Positions 25,618-39,755 of a DNA stretch of 64,000 nt are shown here, piece by piece (positions within the stretch are counted from its first letter, which is position 1; each line of letters begins with the position of its first letter). The DNA is from Aphis gossypii (Eukaryota; Arthropoda; Insecta; Hemiptera; Aphididae): assembly GCF_020184175.1 (NCBI RefSeq), contig NC_065531.1:30401213-30465212 (forward strand), read 5' to 3'. A program made the position numbers and the translations under genes. Under the pieces are notes generated by a model. The model was not told where the DNA came from. It ran no database searches and worked only from the letters and a program-made list of their open reading frames with translations.

Positions 25618-28600
25618 GTAAGTTATTTTTACTCATAATTTTATTTTATTTATTTCGGTTTATAAACGTTTTGTATTATTACGTAACGTGATAGGTATAG
25701 GTACTTGCTTTCGTTGTTTTGAGAACGTATATTATTATCGGGCTAACGACGGTTAAATTTACATATTTTTAAATAACGCCACGCGCGCGGGTTTAACCTG
25801 CATCGTCCCATCGTCTGCGAACTCTGTATTGACATTGCTATTATTAATTATTATTGTTTAGATTAATAATTAATAATAATATTATAATACGAACGATTTG
25901 ATAATATATCATTGTAAAAATAGGTTATTGGCGTAGATACTTGCGATTTTTCCTAAACAATCCGTAAATAGTCACGTCACCGCATGAGCGGGTATTGCGC
26001 GCGCGTTTGTCTGTTGTGTGGCGATATTCCGATATCGCAATTGCGACGACCATAATAATAATACCTGCGATAGTGAGACATAAAAGTAATAATAATATAT
26101 AATATTGTTATTATTCGATATGCATACGAACCGACAACGACTGCATGTCGCGAAATCGTCAACATATTGACAATGAACTGGTTTTTTTTTTATATAGAAT
26201 TTTTCAAACATGTTAACAATGACTGCGATTTACAGCCTAGTTTTTAAAATACAATATACATATACAATTATATTGAGTATACCATTTCGACTTAAACGTA
26301 ATAGTTAAACTTGACTTAAACCTATTAACAGTATGTATGACATTATATTATGTAGTCTTAGTTTAATATATATAATATCTTCTTTGTATAGTAAATAATA
26401 ATTATATTATATTAAAAGATTACACGATGAAGGTACAAGCGTACACAAGGTATTATTATTTTTGTAAAACAATAACGTATAATTATATGCTGAAATATAA
26501 TAATTGCGTTATAATGGAATTTCTATATAGTTTATTATAAATCTATCTACTTTATGAAAAAAATCTCTGAATTCAGAATAATATCATGCACTTATTATAA
26601 ATCTATAATTACCCAAACTCAAAACTCATTAATATTCAGTATTAGTAACTTTACTATATACCTATAGATATATATTTATGATATTAGGAACCTACATCTT
26701 AGGTTTTTTAAAATTATTTGACAAATGGTGTAAGTACATATTATGGAATATATATGACATTAATATAACATATTATAAATACTAATTAATACCTATACAC
26801 AATATTGTAATCTATCTACACTCATTGTAGGTAAACAATTGCTTGTATAAAATTCCTATAGTTAATGTAATAATTAGGTATTCTATCATTTCGAATTTAC
26901 CTAAGTTACTATAAATACTATAAAAATACTGATCAAATAACATTGATTATAATTTATATTTTATAAATTATTTTTTTTTGAAAAAAGTTGCTCATTCAAT
27001 AAAAATATACTTCATGTGTAATGATTAATTGTCATGGTATTATAATAATATGATTAATTTAAGTGTATTTATAAAGGTATCTACTTGTTAACATTTATTT
27101 AATAATAGAATAAATATATATCAATTTTATTATTTAAAGTTCTAGTTAGATGTTCAAAAGATAATTTACTTTCACAGATTTCATAAAAAAAAATATTATT
27201 TCTTAATTTATATATAATAGGTTAGTAGGTACCTACGGTATGATAATCAGAACCGATTACGTATATGATAAATAAATATTGATAAAATATTATTATCTAT
27301 GATAATAATAATAGTTGTATATAATATACCTTAACTGAACTCTGAAGGACAATTTATTTATAAAAATCAGTGACTGTATATGTAGATAATAAAATATTAC
27401 TTCATTTAAAATTTAAGCAAAACCTATTATGTCCACATAATAAGATAGTATTTCCTACCCTTAAATATAAATTAATAATTGATTTTCTTACACTGTTAGG
27501 CACCTACTGACACTGAATTTAGAAAAAAAGAAATATGCATACTTAATGATTAAAATTGAATATGATTTGTTACTATCTGCTTTATATAGAAACTTATTAC
27601 AAAAATAATATTATATTATAGGTACCTGAAAATCTTGATAAAATGATAAATAGTTTTCGTATTTACTAAAAATTTGAAATTTGAATTTAAATTAGGTATT
27701 ATATATTATGTATAATATTAAATAATGAATACAAAACAATTGACTTTTTGGCAAACATATTATATTACATCAAAAACAATCTATGAATAATTCATTAATA
27801 GTACGTTTTCATCTGCATGTGTTGTTTCTGTTTTACAAACGTACAACATAAAAAAAATCGTTTGACGCGGATGAGATCCACTAGAGTTATAATCTAAATT
27901 AAACAACTCAATTTTCACATCACAAAAAGGAAAATATTGGTTGTGTAATATCGGTTTTTATTTTTTGATATCACTTATTTAAAAAAAAGTTCTTATCGTT
28001 TCAAAATCCATTATTTTTGTGTTTTTATAACATGAATAATTTTTTTTATAGATCTAATATCAAAAAAATAAAAACGATGTTCCAAAATCTTTCTATGGTG
28101 AATATTTGTTTGCTGAATTTGTACTACAGCCTTAGTAGTCGTATTGCTCGAGTGAAATGATTTTTACTTTGTTGTACCTACGTTTGTTAGACGGAGACAA
28201 CTTCGAAAAAAATGCAGGTGAAGCGTACTTTTGATAATAATTATGTTAATAATATTATTATACCTATACGTTTCAAGTGAGGTATACTGACGTTTTGTAT
28301 TTAAATGGTGCTGGTTTATAAATATAATTTTTGCTCTTGGGATCATTTTTCAAATATTTATAGTGTTTATATTTTAGCGAGTTTATTCTGCCAAAAAACT
28401 ACACATAATTTACAAATTTATGAATTTTATTCTCTCTAGCCAACTCTGCGTTTGATTAATAGATAGATTTATGTCTCAAAGAGTGTCTGGTGAAGAAGTC
28501 GAATTTTGTAAGATACGTACGACTGCTGTGTCGCCGTGTCGGTGCATTATTAGTAATTTTTTTTTATGTTTCTTCGTTTAATTTATTTATCATATTTATA

Positions 28601-29654
28601 TCATACATTTTAAACACATACGCTCCCATAAAAAACTGCATCCTATACTCGATAAAAATATTCTACTATAATAATATTTTTACTGCAATAAAAATTACAA
28701 TTATTGTAATACACTAATATCTATTATTATACAATATGCATCGAGTTCCCTAAGTGGTAAAATCGAAGTAAAATTGTTCTGATATAATAAACTATAATAG
28801 CACCCTACGTATCAACCCTATAAATAAACCAACTGATATGTACGATAACCTCGTTTTATCTATTATAAAATATGCGTTATAAGTTATAACACAGATATCT
28901 ATATCTAACGACGTTACAGTAATGTGACGTATCTTATAATGATATGGCGCTCACGAGTGGGGTAGCAAAATGATTTTTGAACTCAAACGATCCGTCGTCG
29001 ATCTCACGTACGGTTATCTCAAGTTAGATAGATTACTGTGGTCACGTGTCAGCTTGATTTCAGCCCACTCCACGCAAGTAAGTTTATTTATTTTAATTTT
29101 ATGGGCACCACACACACATTTTACAATCGTACATTATCTCAAAAAAAAACCAGTATAATATATATGTATATATATATAGTTATATTATTAAATGTGTGTG
29201 TTGTGTACACACGATGACGACCAGACGACGACGGCGGCCACGTAAAACCGGATCCAACGAAACGATTTCCATGTTCAAATCGCGCACCACCACACACGAT
29301 CAATAATAATAATATTATGCGCGTGCGATCACCGCCGTAGTCGTTCGTGGTGTCTCTGTATTCTGTATACATACATTAAATATATTATAATCGTAATAAT
29401 GATTAACACGGTTTAATTAAAAAACGTCTATTGCGATGAATCAATTTACCCGACAGAGAAAAAAAAACTATCAGTTTCCTATAGTTTGTAAATTTAGGAC
29501 TGAAACTTAAAGAACTTAGAGGACTGGACCATACACCACGTAGGGAATGACACTCATCATTATTATGTCAGAATATACGAATTGCATCAGAGACGGTGAG
29601 TATACATTGGTGGTACCTACCTAGATATATATAATGAGTAATATAATATACATA

Positions 29655-29950
29655 TACAGGGTGATTCTTTTAAGTGGGTACACTAATTATCTCGAAAAGT
29701 ATTAACTTTTTTTGAATTTTTTTTTTTTTAAACTTCTATGTTTATGTTTTTCTAAAACCGTATAATATTTTATTTTTTTTACCCTTATATTTATTGGTGA
29801 AACCACTATCAACTTTTGATTTTCAAATGGTAACATATAATAAAAATATTATGAATTAATAATCCCATTTTTATTGTAAATTTACGCGTTAAAATTTTTA
29901 TTTTTCGTTGATTGGTTCGCGAGATACAACTCCTCAAAGTATTGGTGGTT
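29655..29950 (+). repeat. Left arm of the long inverted repeat
   Basis: It begins ACAGGGTGATTC and ends AAAGTATTGGTGGTT. It matches the right arm in inverse orientation and contains A/T homopolymer runs that account for most differences. Confidence 0.85.
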
Positions 29951-32900
29951 GAAGCCGTTGAAGGAGGTGTTATAGTCGGTAAATGCGGCATTGTTTATAC
30001 ATCATGTCTTCATTTGTAAAGTCCAGGAGCTATAATTGATAAATTCGATACCGTACGACCTAATAAGTAACAGTATTGATAACTGTTGTACTTTGTACCT
30101 GATTAATTGAATGTCTTATTAAACCTATATATATATATATACATATATTAAATGTATATATAATATGCTAATTTGACCATAAAAGCTACGTTTTGTTGAC
30201 CTTGGCTGTTCGCATCGAATCCCCTCCATTGTTTTCATTACATGACAATATTATGACATCATTACGACGCATATACCTATTATTACCATACAATGATAAT
30301 AATATTACCAAAACTTTGGCGATACCTTTATCATTATTTATGACAATAATATCATTGATTAAAATATATGATATTAATTAATTAATGATAAATGATAATA
30401 TCAATAGAAAACCTCGTGGAAAACCAATCAGTTGTGATAAACTGGAACTTAAGTTCAAAGTAAAAAGTAAATTGTAATTTGTAATTATTATAAACCATGT
30501 GGCCAGCTGCATAGTGCTTATTAGTTATTACTTATTAGTTATTACTTAAATAATTAAATATTAAATGATTTAAATGTATGATGTAATTAGTAATTAAACT
30601 AATTATTGTATGTTTTATACGTTATACAGTTAAGTATACTAACAGTTTAAATTTCTTTAATAACATAATAATATACTGAAGTACTTAATGCAATAGTTTT
30701 TGAATAATTAAGTTTGTCGAAAAATTTCCATTGATGACATCGTAATTTGTGATCTACATTATTAAGTGTGGCGTAAATTTGATAATACCTACCACTTGGA
30801 AAGCCCAACATTTGTACATACAATTTATTGGTAAGTTTTTTTTAAATAAATAAAATGTATAGGTAGAAAAATAAATTTGATTAATGCATTAATTTGTGCA
30901 TGCAATATACAATATTACATATTAACAGTTTTTAATTAAATTTTATTTTCAGTTTAATCAGTTTTGTTCATTCAGTTACACCACCAAATGTTATTCAACG
31001 TTTGATAACACAAAAGTTGTTTTATTCTAAAAATTATTAGCTGACACCATAGCACAAACCTAATACAACATAATATATTATTAACCCTATTATTACTTAT
31101 TACCATCTACTCGGACACAACAAGATGGCTGCGAGGTGTCTATCTATTTATACCTACAATATACTTAAAAATATAATGTTCTATGTTCAGAAGTACTTTT
31201 AATTTGCATTTATTCAAATTTTGCATTCTGGCATAGTAATTATTATTAAGAACTAACATTATCCGTATTTACTACAAAAATACTTAGTCAGATGGTTTGA
31301 AAGATAAATAATAAAATCACATAACTTTCTACCTCCAAATTTGCAAATGAGAACGATGATAAATCAAAATATTGTTTCCAATATATAATTTTGATAGTTG
31401 AAGATACTATAAAATTAATTAAGTATGTAAACATATTTTTTACTGTTAAATTATTTGGTTATATTTATCCTTTCTTAACTTATTAGATATTCAACTACTC
31501 AAGTTAATTTCAAAGAAGTTAAAAAATCAAGTCTGACAATATGCATTCCAGAAGAAAACTAATTCCAATAATATAGTAAACTAAAAATATGTTAAATGAA
31601 CATTTTAGATACTAATGTATTTTTTTTTTAATTTTAACAAATATTATACAATCAAGTTAATTAGCTAACAACATCAAATCAATCATAAATGTGTGGTAAA
31701 TTGTACGTTTCTTTAAAAATTAAAAAACGAAAAATCATAGATTGTTCACCTTTATTATTATATATGGAATTATAAAATATTATCCTTAAATAACCACTTT
31801 GTTATAATATTAGGTAGGTATGTCTTAATCCTAATGTTTAGGTATCAAAAATATTTTTATTTTAAACTATGTATATTGTATTTAGTGTTTTGCAACTGAA
31901 TAGTTCCTTCTGTTTGATTGGTGTTGTTAGCTATTTAGGTATTACCACCTACTAAATCAAAATAAATATTATTAGTCCCACTTTTAAATTTTACTGTATT
32001 TTTTTAGTTAGGGGTTAAGTTGAGTTTGCTTCTATTTATTGAATACATGTTATGATCTTAACTCATATTTTGCATTTTTGCATTACGAATATTTTGATTT
32101 GACTGTATGATTTAAATTGGAATAGACTTATCATAGTCCTGAGCTTTTAAATTATGGTACAATTTTAAAGGGCATTTGTCTAGCAGGGACTCTATCAAAT
32201 TTTATAAATATTCACCACAGATACCTGTGCATTTATTTAATAGTAGTAGTAATAAAGTCAATCAATTTCACTTCTACTCCTTTATTATTTACCTATTAAT
32301 TATTATAGTTATTACTTATTACATACTTCTCAATTTAAGCCAATAACTATAATGTATTAATGCAATAATGTTGCCATGTAGGAACGCCTAATTGCGATAA
32401 TTGAAATAGAATTTTTATATCGTTGCAATAGTCAATTATGGTGAACTGTGTATTAGATTCTGAACGAAGTGAAGAATGTATTTTTAAATGGATTCTTATT
32501 TGATTTTATGATCCTAAAAAAATATATCTTAATAATATTAATGATGAAATGTATTTTATACCTAATATGTACATTGTACAATGTATATTTACATATCTTA
32601 ATACTGTGGTGGATCACTTCTAGTAAATTGGTAGATAACCTGCTATACAAATGCCTTTTATAGTGATTCATAATAATAGTAATATAAAATGGGGTGATTT
32701 CAGTCATGATATATTGAAATAGGTAAGCTGTTTTCCTATATATTACCTTATTGTTTTTAATAATATTCATAATTATATTATTAAAATAATCTTAAAATAA
32801 AACATTATATAAATTTAAACTTGAAATATTCAGCTATTCGTTGTCTTTCACTTTTAAATAATTTGAAATTATTTACCTAAGTGGTTTGTAATATTATAAT

Positions 32901-34786
32901 ATAATATTGGGTAATATGTAGGATTTGCAAATTTGAATTAAGTAAAATAAGTGAAAAAAAGTTGTACAATTAGTATGCATTTAAAAAATACAGTATGCTA
33001 GATGTTAACTTATAGTTAGGTACTATTTTATGTATATTTAAAATTAAAATTATTGACTTGTTACAGTTAACTCAAAACTAATATGAAATAGTTAAAAAAA
33101 AAAAAAATAATTATAATAAACCTATGAAAAGGTAAATTATAAAAATAAGACATGTCAGTTATATGTATGTATGCCTACTATACAAGTTAAAGTAAAATTT
33201 AAAATTAATATTGTATTGTAAAAATATAGTTAATAAAATAATGTTAAATTGTGAAAATAATATTTTCAATATGGCTGAAGTCACCTCATGTTATATGAAT
33301 TTAATTACATTTTTAGATTTCTATTAGTTGTATCATAAGGTGTATAAAATAATTTCTTAGGTAGCTTTATGTGCGCCTCTGAAGAGATTTTACAAATGAG
33401 TAATGAGACCCTTCAATTTGTCATACACCATCTGAAATTTAATTCAGCATACAGGTATTATATTATGTTATTAAAAAAAAAAAAAATGTATCATTTACTG
33501 TGTAATTATTTATAAGTTTATTAATTACTAAGTTTTATAGCTATTAAGTATGTTGTATATATTTATATATCGTTCAAACTACAAGATAAATATAAAATTA
33601 TTTTGTTCAAATTGTATAATGGACAATTTTATAAGATCTCAAACACAATAATTTATTTTTAATAGATTTTGATGTTTATTATACCTAGTATATATTTTTT
33701 TATGTAAATGTATGTACATTGTACATATATATTATATATATTATAAAATAGGTACCTATTGATTTTTATTATATTTTTTTGTTATTCATTGTTTTTACTA
33801 TGTGTACATATGTGTGAATATGTAGGTATGTAGATAATTTTAAATAGGTATACATATATTCCAAAGGTGTATTAAAATAATTATATGTTATGATTGTAGG
33901 TTATAGTTTATTAATAAAATCATAAATTATTGTATTAATAAATTGTTCATCTTATTCAAGTTATCATTAATTATATACTTATATCTTACGAAAATACCAA
34001 AACCAATATACTATTGTGATGGAAACTATCAAAACTATTTGATGTTAAGTTTCCTTTTCATTTAAAGAGTTCGAATTAATCGAATTCCTTTTTTTTTAGA
34101 AATAAAAAATTTTTGTTATCATTTGAAATTCGAATTAAGACCCTTATCATATTTATTTTAGTCATATTTTTAGTTAAAAAAAGGTAATTAATTAATTTAA
34201 AATTATAATATCTATTAATTGTTATTCTATAATCTATTCCATTTTTTACTATTATCATACAACATTAATAATATCATTCACAATATCACAGAACAATATT
34301 ATTGAAGATAATAATTGATAGTTGATAGAACTATCATAAATCGTGACAATTGCGCATTATTATCACCTAAGTATAAGTATTTAATATATTTTACTTTCTG
34401 CATAATATTATAATCATATAACCATTAACCAGTCACGGACTTATCAAGGTATACCTTAGTCATTAGTGGTTATAAGATATAATTATGTGGTGTCGTGGTG
34501 ATACCATTTTAATTATACTCTATGATTTTAATTTTTTAATAATTATCTGTGAAATTGTGATTAAAATAAATTTGTCATAATATATTTCCAGTTTTTCATA
34601 TATCATTCTTGGGTAATTTGGTATGTCCAATTAGTCGATAAGTTGATAAATAATTAGGATTTAAAATACAATGGTAATCATTAATTAATTGTTATTTATT
34701 TTGATACCTATTAACCTATTGGGTTCAACGATATCAAATTTATGATTAGCTACTGGTCTTTACAATATTATTGAAAACATTTTGAA

Positions 34787-35084
34787 AACCACCAATACTT
34801 TGAGGAGTTGTATCTCGCGAACCAATCGATGAAAAATAAAAATTTTAACGCGTAAATTTACAATAAAAATGGGATTATTAATTCATAATATTTTTATTAT
34901 ATGTTACCATTTGAAAATCAAAAGTTGATAGTGGTTTCACCAATAAATATAAGGGTAAAAAAAATTAAAATATTATACGGTTTTAGAAAAACATAAACAT
35001 AGAAGTTTAAAAAAAAAAAAATTCAAAAAAAGTTAATACTTTTCGAGATAATTAGTGTACCCACTTAAAAGAATCACCCTGTAT
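34787..35084 (-). repeat. Right arm of the long inverted repeat
   Basis: It is the inverse of 29,655-29,950. It begins AACCACCAATACTTTGAGG and ends GAATCACCCTGT. Similarity stops abruptly at 34,786, where the flank diverges from the left arm. Confidence 0.85.
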
Positions 35085-38000
35085 ATTATATATTATAATG
35101 TTAGTAAAATATTACTAATATGATAATATTATATTTGTAGTCGTAAAACAAAAAGTCATTTTTCGAGCGTAATTATATTTGCTACCGTGAAAATATAAAA
35201 TAGGTTTAACAAAAATTTACCAACGGTTATAAATTTGTTATAGAACAATTTTGTAACAATCGTATAATATATGGTCAAGTGAGGTCGCTCTTGTAGTATT
35301 ATAGATTTACTACTAAACCACAGTAAAGTAATTTGTCCCTGCTTCTAAATAACTTCTCCCTTAACGCGTGGTTTCGTAATAGGTCTATGCCCGTCACTGG
35401 TCACCACTAACTCGATTAAAATGCTATTTTTATAAAATCAATTGAATTATCTACTATATTATAAGTATAGGTATATAATATGTCGTGCTCGAAAAATAGG
35501 TATTAGTGTATATTACTCAGATACAAATATATTGATAAAATAATAACCGTTTTAATTTTCATTTAATATACAATATATGAATATATCGTTGTCTGATTTG
35601 CGATAAAAGAAGCATCTTCACCCTACATAAGACGATGTATAAAGAGTGTGGACGACTGCTGCAGACGTATAATATGTATACTTTATTTTATACTATACAG
35701 CTAGCCACTGTACGCGTTTATGTCATAAAAATGTATACGAGTATAAGTATAAAATGTATATGTACCTATAGAGACGCACAGCGTTCGCGATCGTCTGAGC
35801 GTGTATAATAATAATAATAACCACAACGTATATTATATTTATTAAATGTATACGTCATAAATCGCGATCGAGATTTACGGGAATCGCGCGGGATCGACGG
35901 CGAGCAGCATCTTGCCGATTCATAATATGCCTATAATATACTACGTAGAAAAAACTAAGAAAAGTATACGGACGACGACCGCGACGCGCGTGCTCCGCCG
36001 GTACAATAAAAATGGTCACGGGCATCGGAGACCGGATCCGCAACGGTATTTGGATCAAGGATGCGCCGCGCGTGCGCGCGTCCGTCTACAGACATACAGT
36101 CTTGCAATAAATAATACATTTTTTCATATTCAGAATATATACCTATTCGAATTAGTAGCACAAAAATTGTTCGGAAATGTATAAAAAATTATTCGAAAAT
36201 TATTTCTTATATTTTGAATTAGAAATCGTCAATTTTCATTTTCTTATGGGTAATCATCGTAGTACCTCCGTGGCTTAATGGGATGCCATACCCGTACGTA
36301 TTGTATTCAACTTAATATACAACTGTACGACCTAGGAAATTTGTGATTATAAATTTCGATTTTGTGTCGTAACCTTTAATGTATAGAGTAAACTAATCTA
36401 TTATTAAATTTAAAGATGAAAACATTATCTGTGTTTTCACACGGGTGCTTCAATTTTTAAACAAGAACTTTTAAACTTTTGTTTTTTACCTACTCATACC
36501 TGCTTTAAAATTAAAATATCGTAAAAAACCCGTGTAAAATATAGATTATAGACTAATCTTTAATAGTTTGATTATAGGTTAGGTTGATTAACTCTAAAAT
36601 GTCTAAAGGTTATTACACAAAATTTAAATTGTCGAACATGAATTTTCTAATGTTTTCTAATTTTTCATAATATGCTGAGTTAAAAAATTGATGGAAATTT
36701 TTTTCTGGAATAATTGGTCTTAAAATATTATTAAACATCATTTTATATTAACTATAATGCTTTCTTAGACAAAATAATATTTGATTTTCGTTGGTTGTCG
36801 AGTTGTTTTGATGTTACACTATACTAAGTGTTTTGATTTTTCTCTCCATTTGTGTGACGGGGAAAATAATGCGCGTTTAACTGCTAACAACGGGATATAT
36901 AAGTATATATTCTAAAAAAATAACATCGGTTCAAAGAGCAGGAATATAGTGTAACACGCGTTCGATAACCTATTTATGATAATATTAATATTCGATTGTA
37001 CTTAATGGGTATATATTAAAATGTGTAGATGATTTAACGGTGTGAAGTGTGTTATAAATTATTATATATAAGTATTCCTAAACGCTATGTGGCTGATAGC
37101 AGTTGACTGCTTGCCACTGTACACATATTATCTAAATTCTAAACTTGATATATATTATTATGTTACCTAAAATTATTAAACAGGGTTTAGGACTTTTATA
37201 GTGATTGTATAATATTCATATGAACGTAGGAAAACATCAAGTTGTATCATAATATATAGTACCTATATAAATTCGGAGTTTGATATAATACATTTTTGTA
37301 TATTTTGGATTTGAGGATTTCGCACGACTGCAACATATAATAATTATGATTATATTTTTAGGGCACAAGTGTACACATTTTAATTTTTTAGTGCTATGAT
37401 ATACTGAAAGTTAAAATTCACATTGCGTTTATCTTTACTAATCAATATTTAGATACAGCGGAACTGAAAAATTTTATAATATATAGGTATATTATTTTTA
37501 TACACGCGTGTACGCTTTTATTTTTTTAGTGTTTTGTTTTTTTTTTTTTTTTTTATGGAAAACGAAACCAGTCGTCGAGTAAAACGTAAAATAATACGTA
37601 TATAGATAGGTCTAAGCAGTCGTTAAAATATCTTCCCGTGATGCCTACCGAAAAAAAACCAGACCTTTATGTCGGAGGACAAAAAAATAAAACCGATAAA
37701 AACGAGTCGCTTCTTCGTTGTCGCTGTATAATATGTAGTATATTATTAAAATATTATATATAGGTACACATGTTGGTATATATACACGCGCTCGTCTGTT
37801 GCAGTGGCACACGCTGCAAGGTGTGAACACCTCTAAAACTAGTTATTTGTCGTAGAAAACCCGCGGGAGTAATGTACAGGTGCATTTCTTGCAGTAAATG
37901 TGCCGATAATAATATGACATAAAATAACTTTATTTGTAGGCGTACTCGGATAACAGATTTGTTGTACGCATATATTCCGGACCTGCGTATACATGTAACA

Positions 38001-39288
38001 ATGTAACATATACCTACAAAATTTCTTTTTAAAACAATAATAACTCAGGTGTTCTCACTCGTTTGTGTCGGGAAAAAACTACACATTTATTTATGCAGTT
38101 ATTTACCAATAACGCATTATGGGTAAAAAAAGTTAACTTTTCTGATAATATAATGTATAATAATTAATAAAGAGGTATATATTATTTAATTATTATATGA
38201 TTAATCAAAGATTACACCTTACAGTATACCAACGATAAATTTCAATAAACCTTGATAATACACCTATAATAATAAATATACTGTCATTAAATTTGTAAAC
38301 TAATGGCGATGAACTATAATATAAGCCAAAATAAAAAAAATACAAATTAAGTATAATAAAATTAATTATATTTAACAATAATTATTAAATTTTATTTAAT
38401 TTTGTTATCAACTGTTATAATTAACTATAAAATACATTTTAAACAATTTTTTTTCATTTTATTTATAATTAACCTATCACTAATGGTATTGAAAAAAAGT
38501 CAATGAATATTATGAATAATATTTATTAGTTAATGTTAAAAATCTAGCTAATTATTTTAGTACGGAAATGCATGTATTTGGTAGTTTTCTAGAGTATAAG
38601 AATTTGTAGATTCCTATCAATAGCCTATAAAGTAAGAAAGTTTTGCGATATTTTCGAAGTTAACTCTGGCCACTCGCATCATATCGTTGTTATTTTAACT
38701 TACCAGCGTAGAAAAAATAAATAAAATATAATGACACCGCGAAAAGGTATTTAGAAAACCCATTTAGAGCGTAGTTACGGCTAGTTAAACTATGTAAACT
38801 CGTCAAGTTTGAAAATTGGTTTTATATTTATATTTTTTTTTTATTCCCCCAGTCCGTTAATATTTTCTTCATTCACGAGCACACGGAAAGCCGAGTACGC
38901 GTGTGTGTGAAATAACCATTCGGAACTGCGAACGCATAAATAGCTATGTTATTAAAATTATATGTATAAATATACTTGGGTGTACGATCGCGGTTTTCGT
39001 ATTATGATTATTATACTCGTATTTATGTAACAAGGGTTTCAAATTACCGCTGGAATGGTTTTCGCGCAAATAGAATGTATTTTTTTTTATAACTTCATAG
39101 TAGTTCACACATTACATATAATAGTGTATACGGTTTCGCTCAAATTCAATTTAATATTTATTCGCGTTTTTCGCTCTCCCGCATCAGCCGTGCACATTGT
39201 AATAATAATAATCATGTGACGCGGCGGCAGAAGAACCGGGCGGAAGAAAAAAAAACTTCTAAACAAACAACATAATTATACACATTGT

Positions 39289-39330
39289 ATATATATATAT
39301 ATATAGGTAGGTAGGTACTAGGTAGGTATA
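39289..39330. repeat. TA run followed by GGTA repeats
   Basis: About 17 bases of alternating TA are followed by a GTAG/GGTA tetranucleotide tract of the type common in aphid DNA. Confidence 0.8.
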
Positions 39331-39427
39331 CACACGGTATAAAAATTAATCGTTCGACACGAGTAGGCGGAAGCCGAACGCGGAAAAAAACCGTATATAT
39401 ACTGTATAGTTCCTATATTATATATGT

Positions 39428-39755
39428 ACAGGATGTTTATTTTATCGTCGTAAATATAATATAATATAGAAAATAGAAGAAATTGAATAATACATTTGAT
39501 AATAATTGTAAAAAATGTAAATTCAAATTGTAAAATGTAAGTAATTTTATTTTTATTTGTTTAACACTGGCCATTAATTTTCAAATTTCACTCATACAGC
39601 GGTATTCTATAATTTATAATTTATTTTATATTTACACTATAAAATATGTTAATCTTAAATTAAGTTGTATAATTACATTGTCACGTATTATATTAAAATG
39701 TCTAATGTTTTATATTTTAAGACATTGTCTGGCTTACGATAAATTATCACCCTGT
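39428..39755. mobile_element. MITE-like element, ACAGG ends
   Basis: The left end, ACAGGATGTTTATTTTATCG, pairs with the right end on the minus strand, ACAGGGTGATAATTTATCG, followed by a GTAAG block shared with small changes. The 328 bp AT-rich interior has no ORF of note. Its termini look related to those of the 29.7/35.1 kb and 45.6 kb elements. Confidence 0.6.

Larger units (their letters stand above)
29655..35086. mobile_element. 5.4 kb element with about 296-bp terminal inverted repeats
   Basis: The segment 29,655-29,950 recurs almost exactly, inverted, at 34,787-35,084. Both outer ends read TATACAGGGTGATTCTTTTA. The arms differ by only a few substitutions and small indels in T/A runs. 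The 4.8 kb interior is AT-rich with no recognisable protein; its longest ORF (minus strand, 32,453-32,770) is Ile/Asn/Lys-rich and unconvincing. The inner ends of the arms show no second TIR, which argues against two separate complete MITEs. It may be a foldback-type or internally deleted DNA transposon. Confidence 0.65.

Noticed and set aside
28970..29158. 62-codon ORF followed by CAAGTAAGT
   Set aside because: The donor-like match is inside the ORF, no acceptor or homolog is seen, and the tail is AT-rich.
36264..36305. TGGCTTAATGGG, resembling a tRNA/SINE A box
   Set aside because: No convincing B box, acceptor stem or tail follows. Too weak to call a tRNA or SINE.
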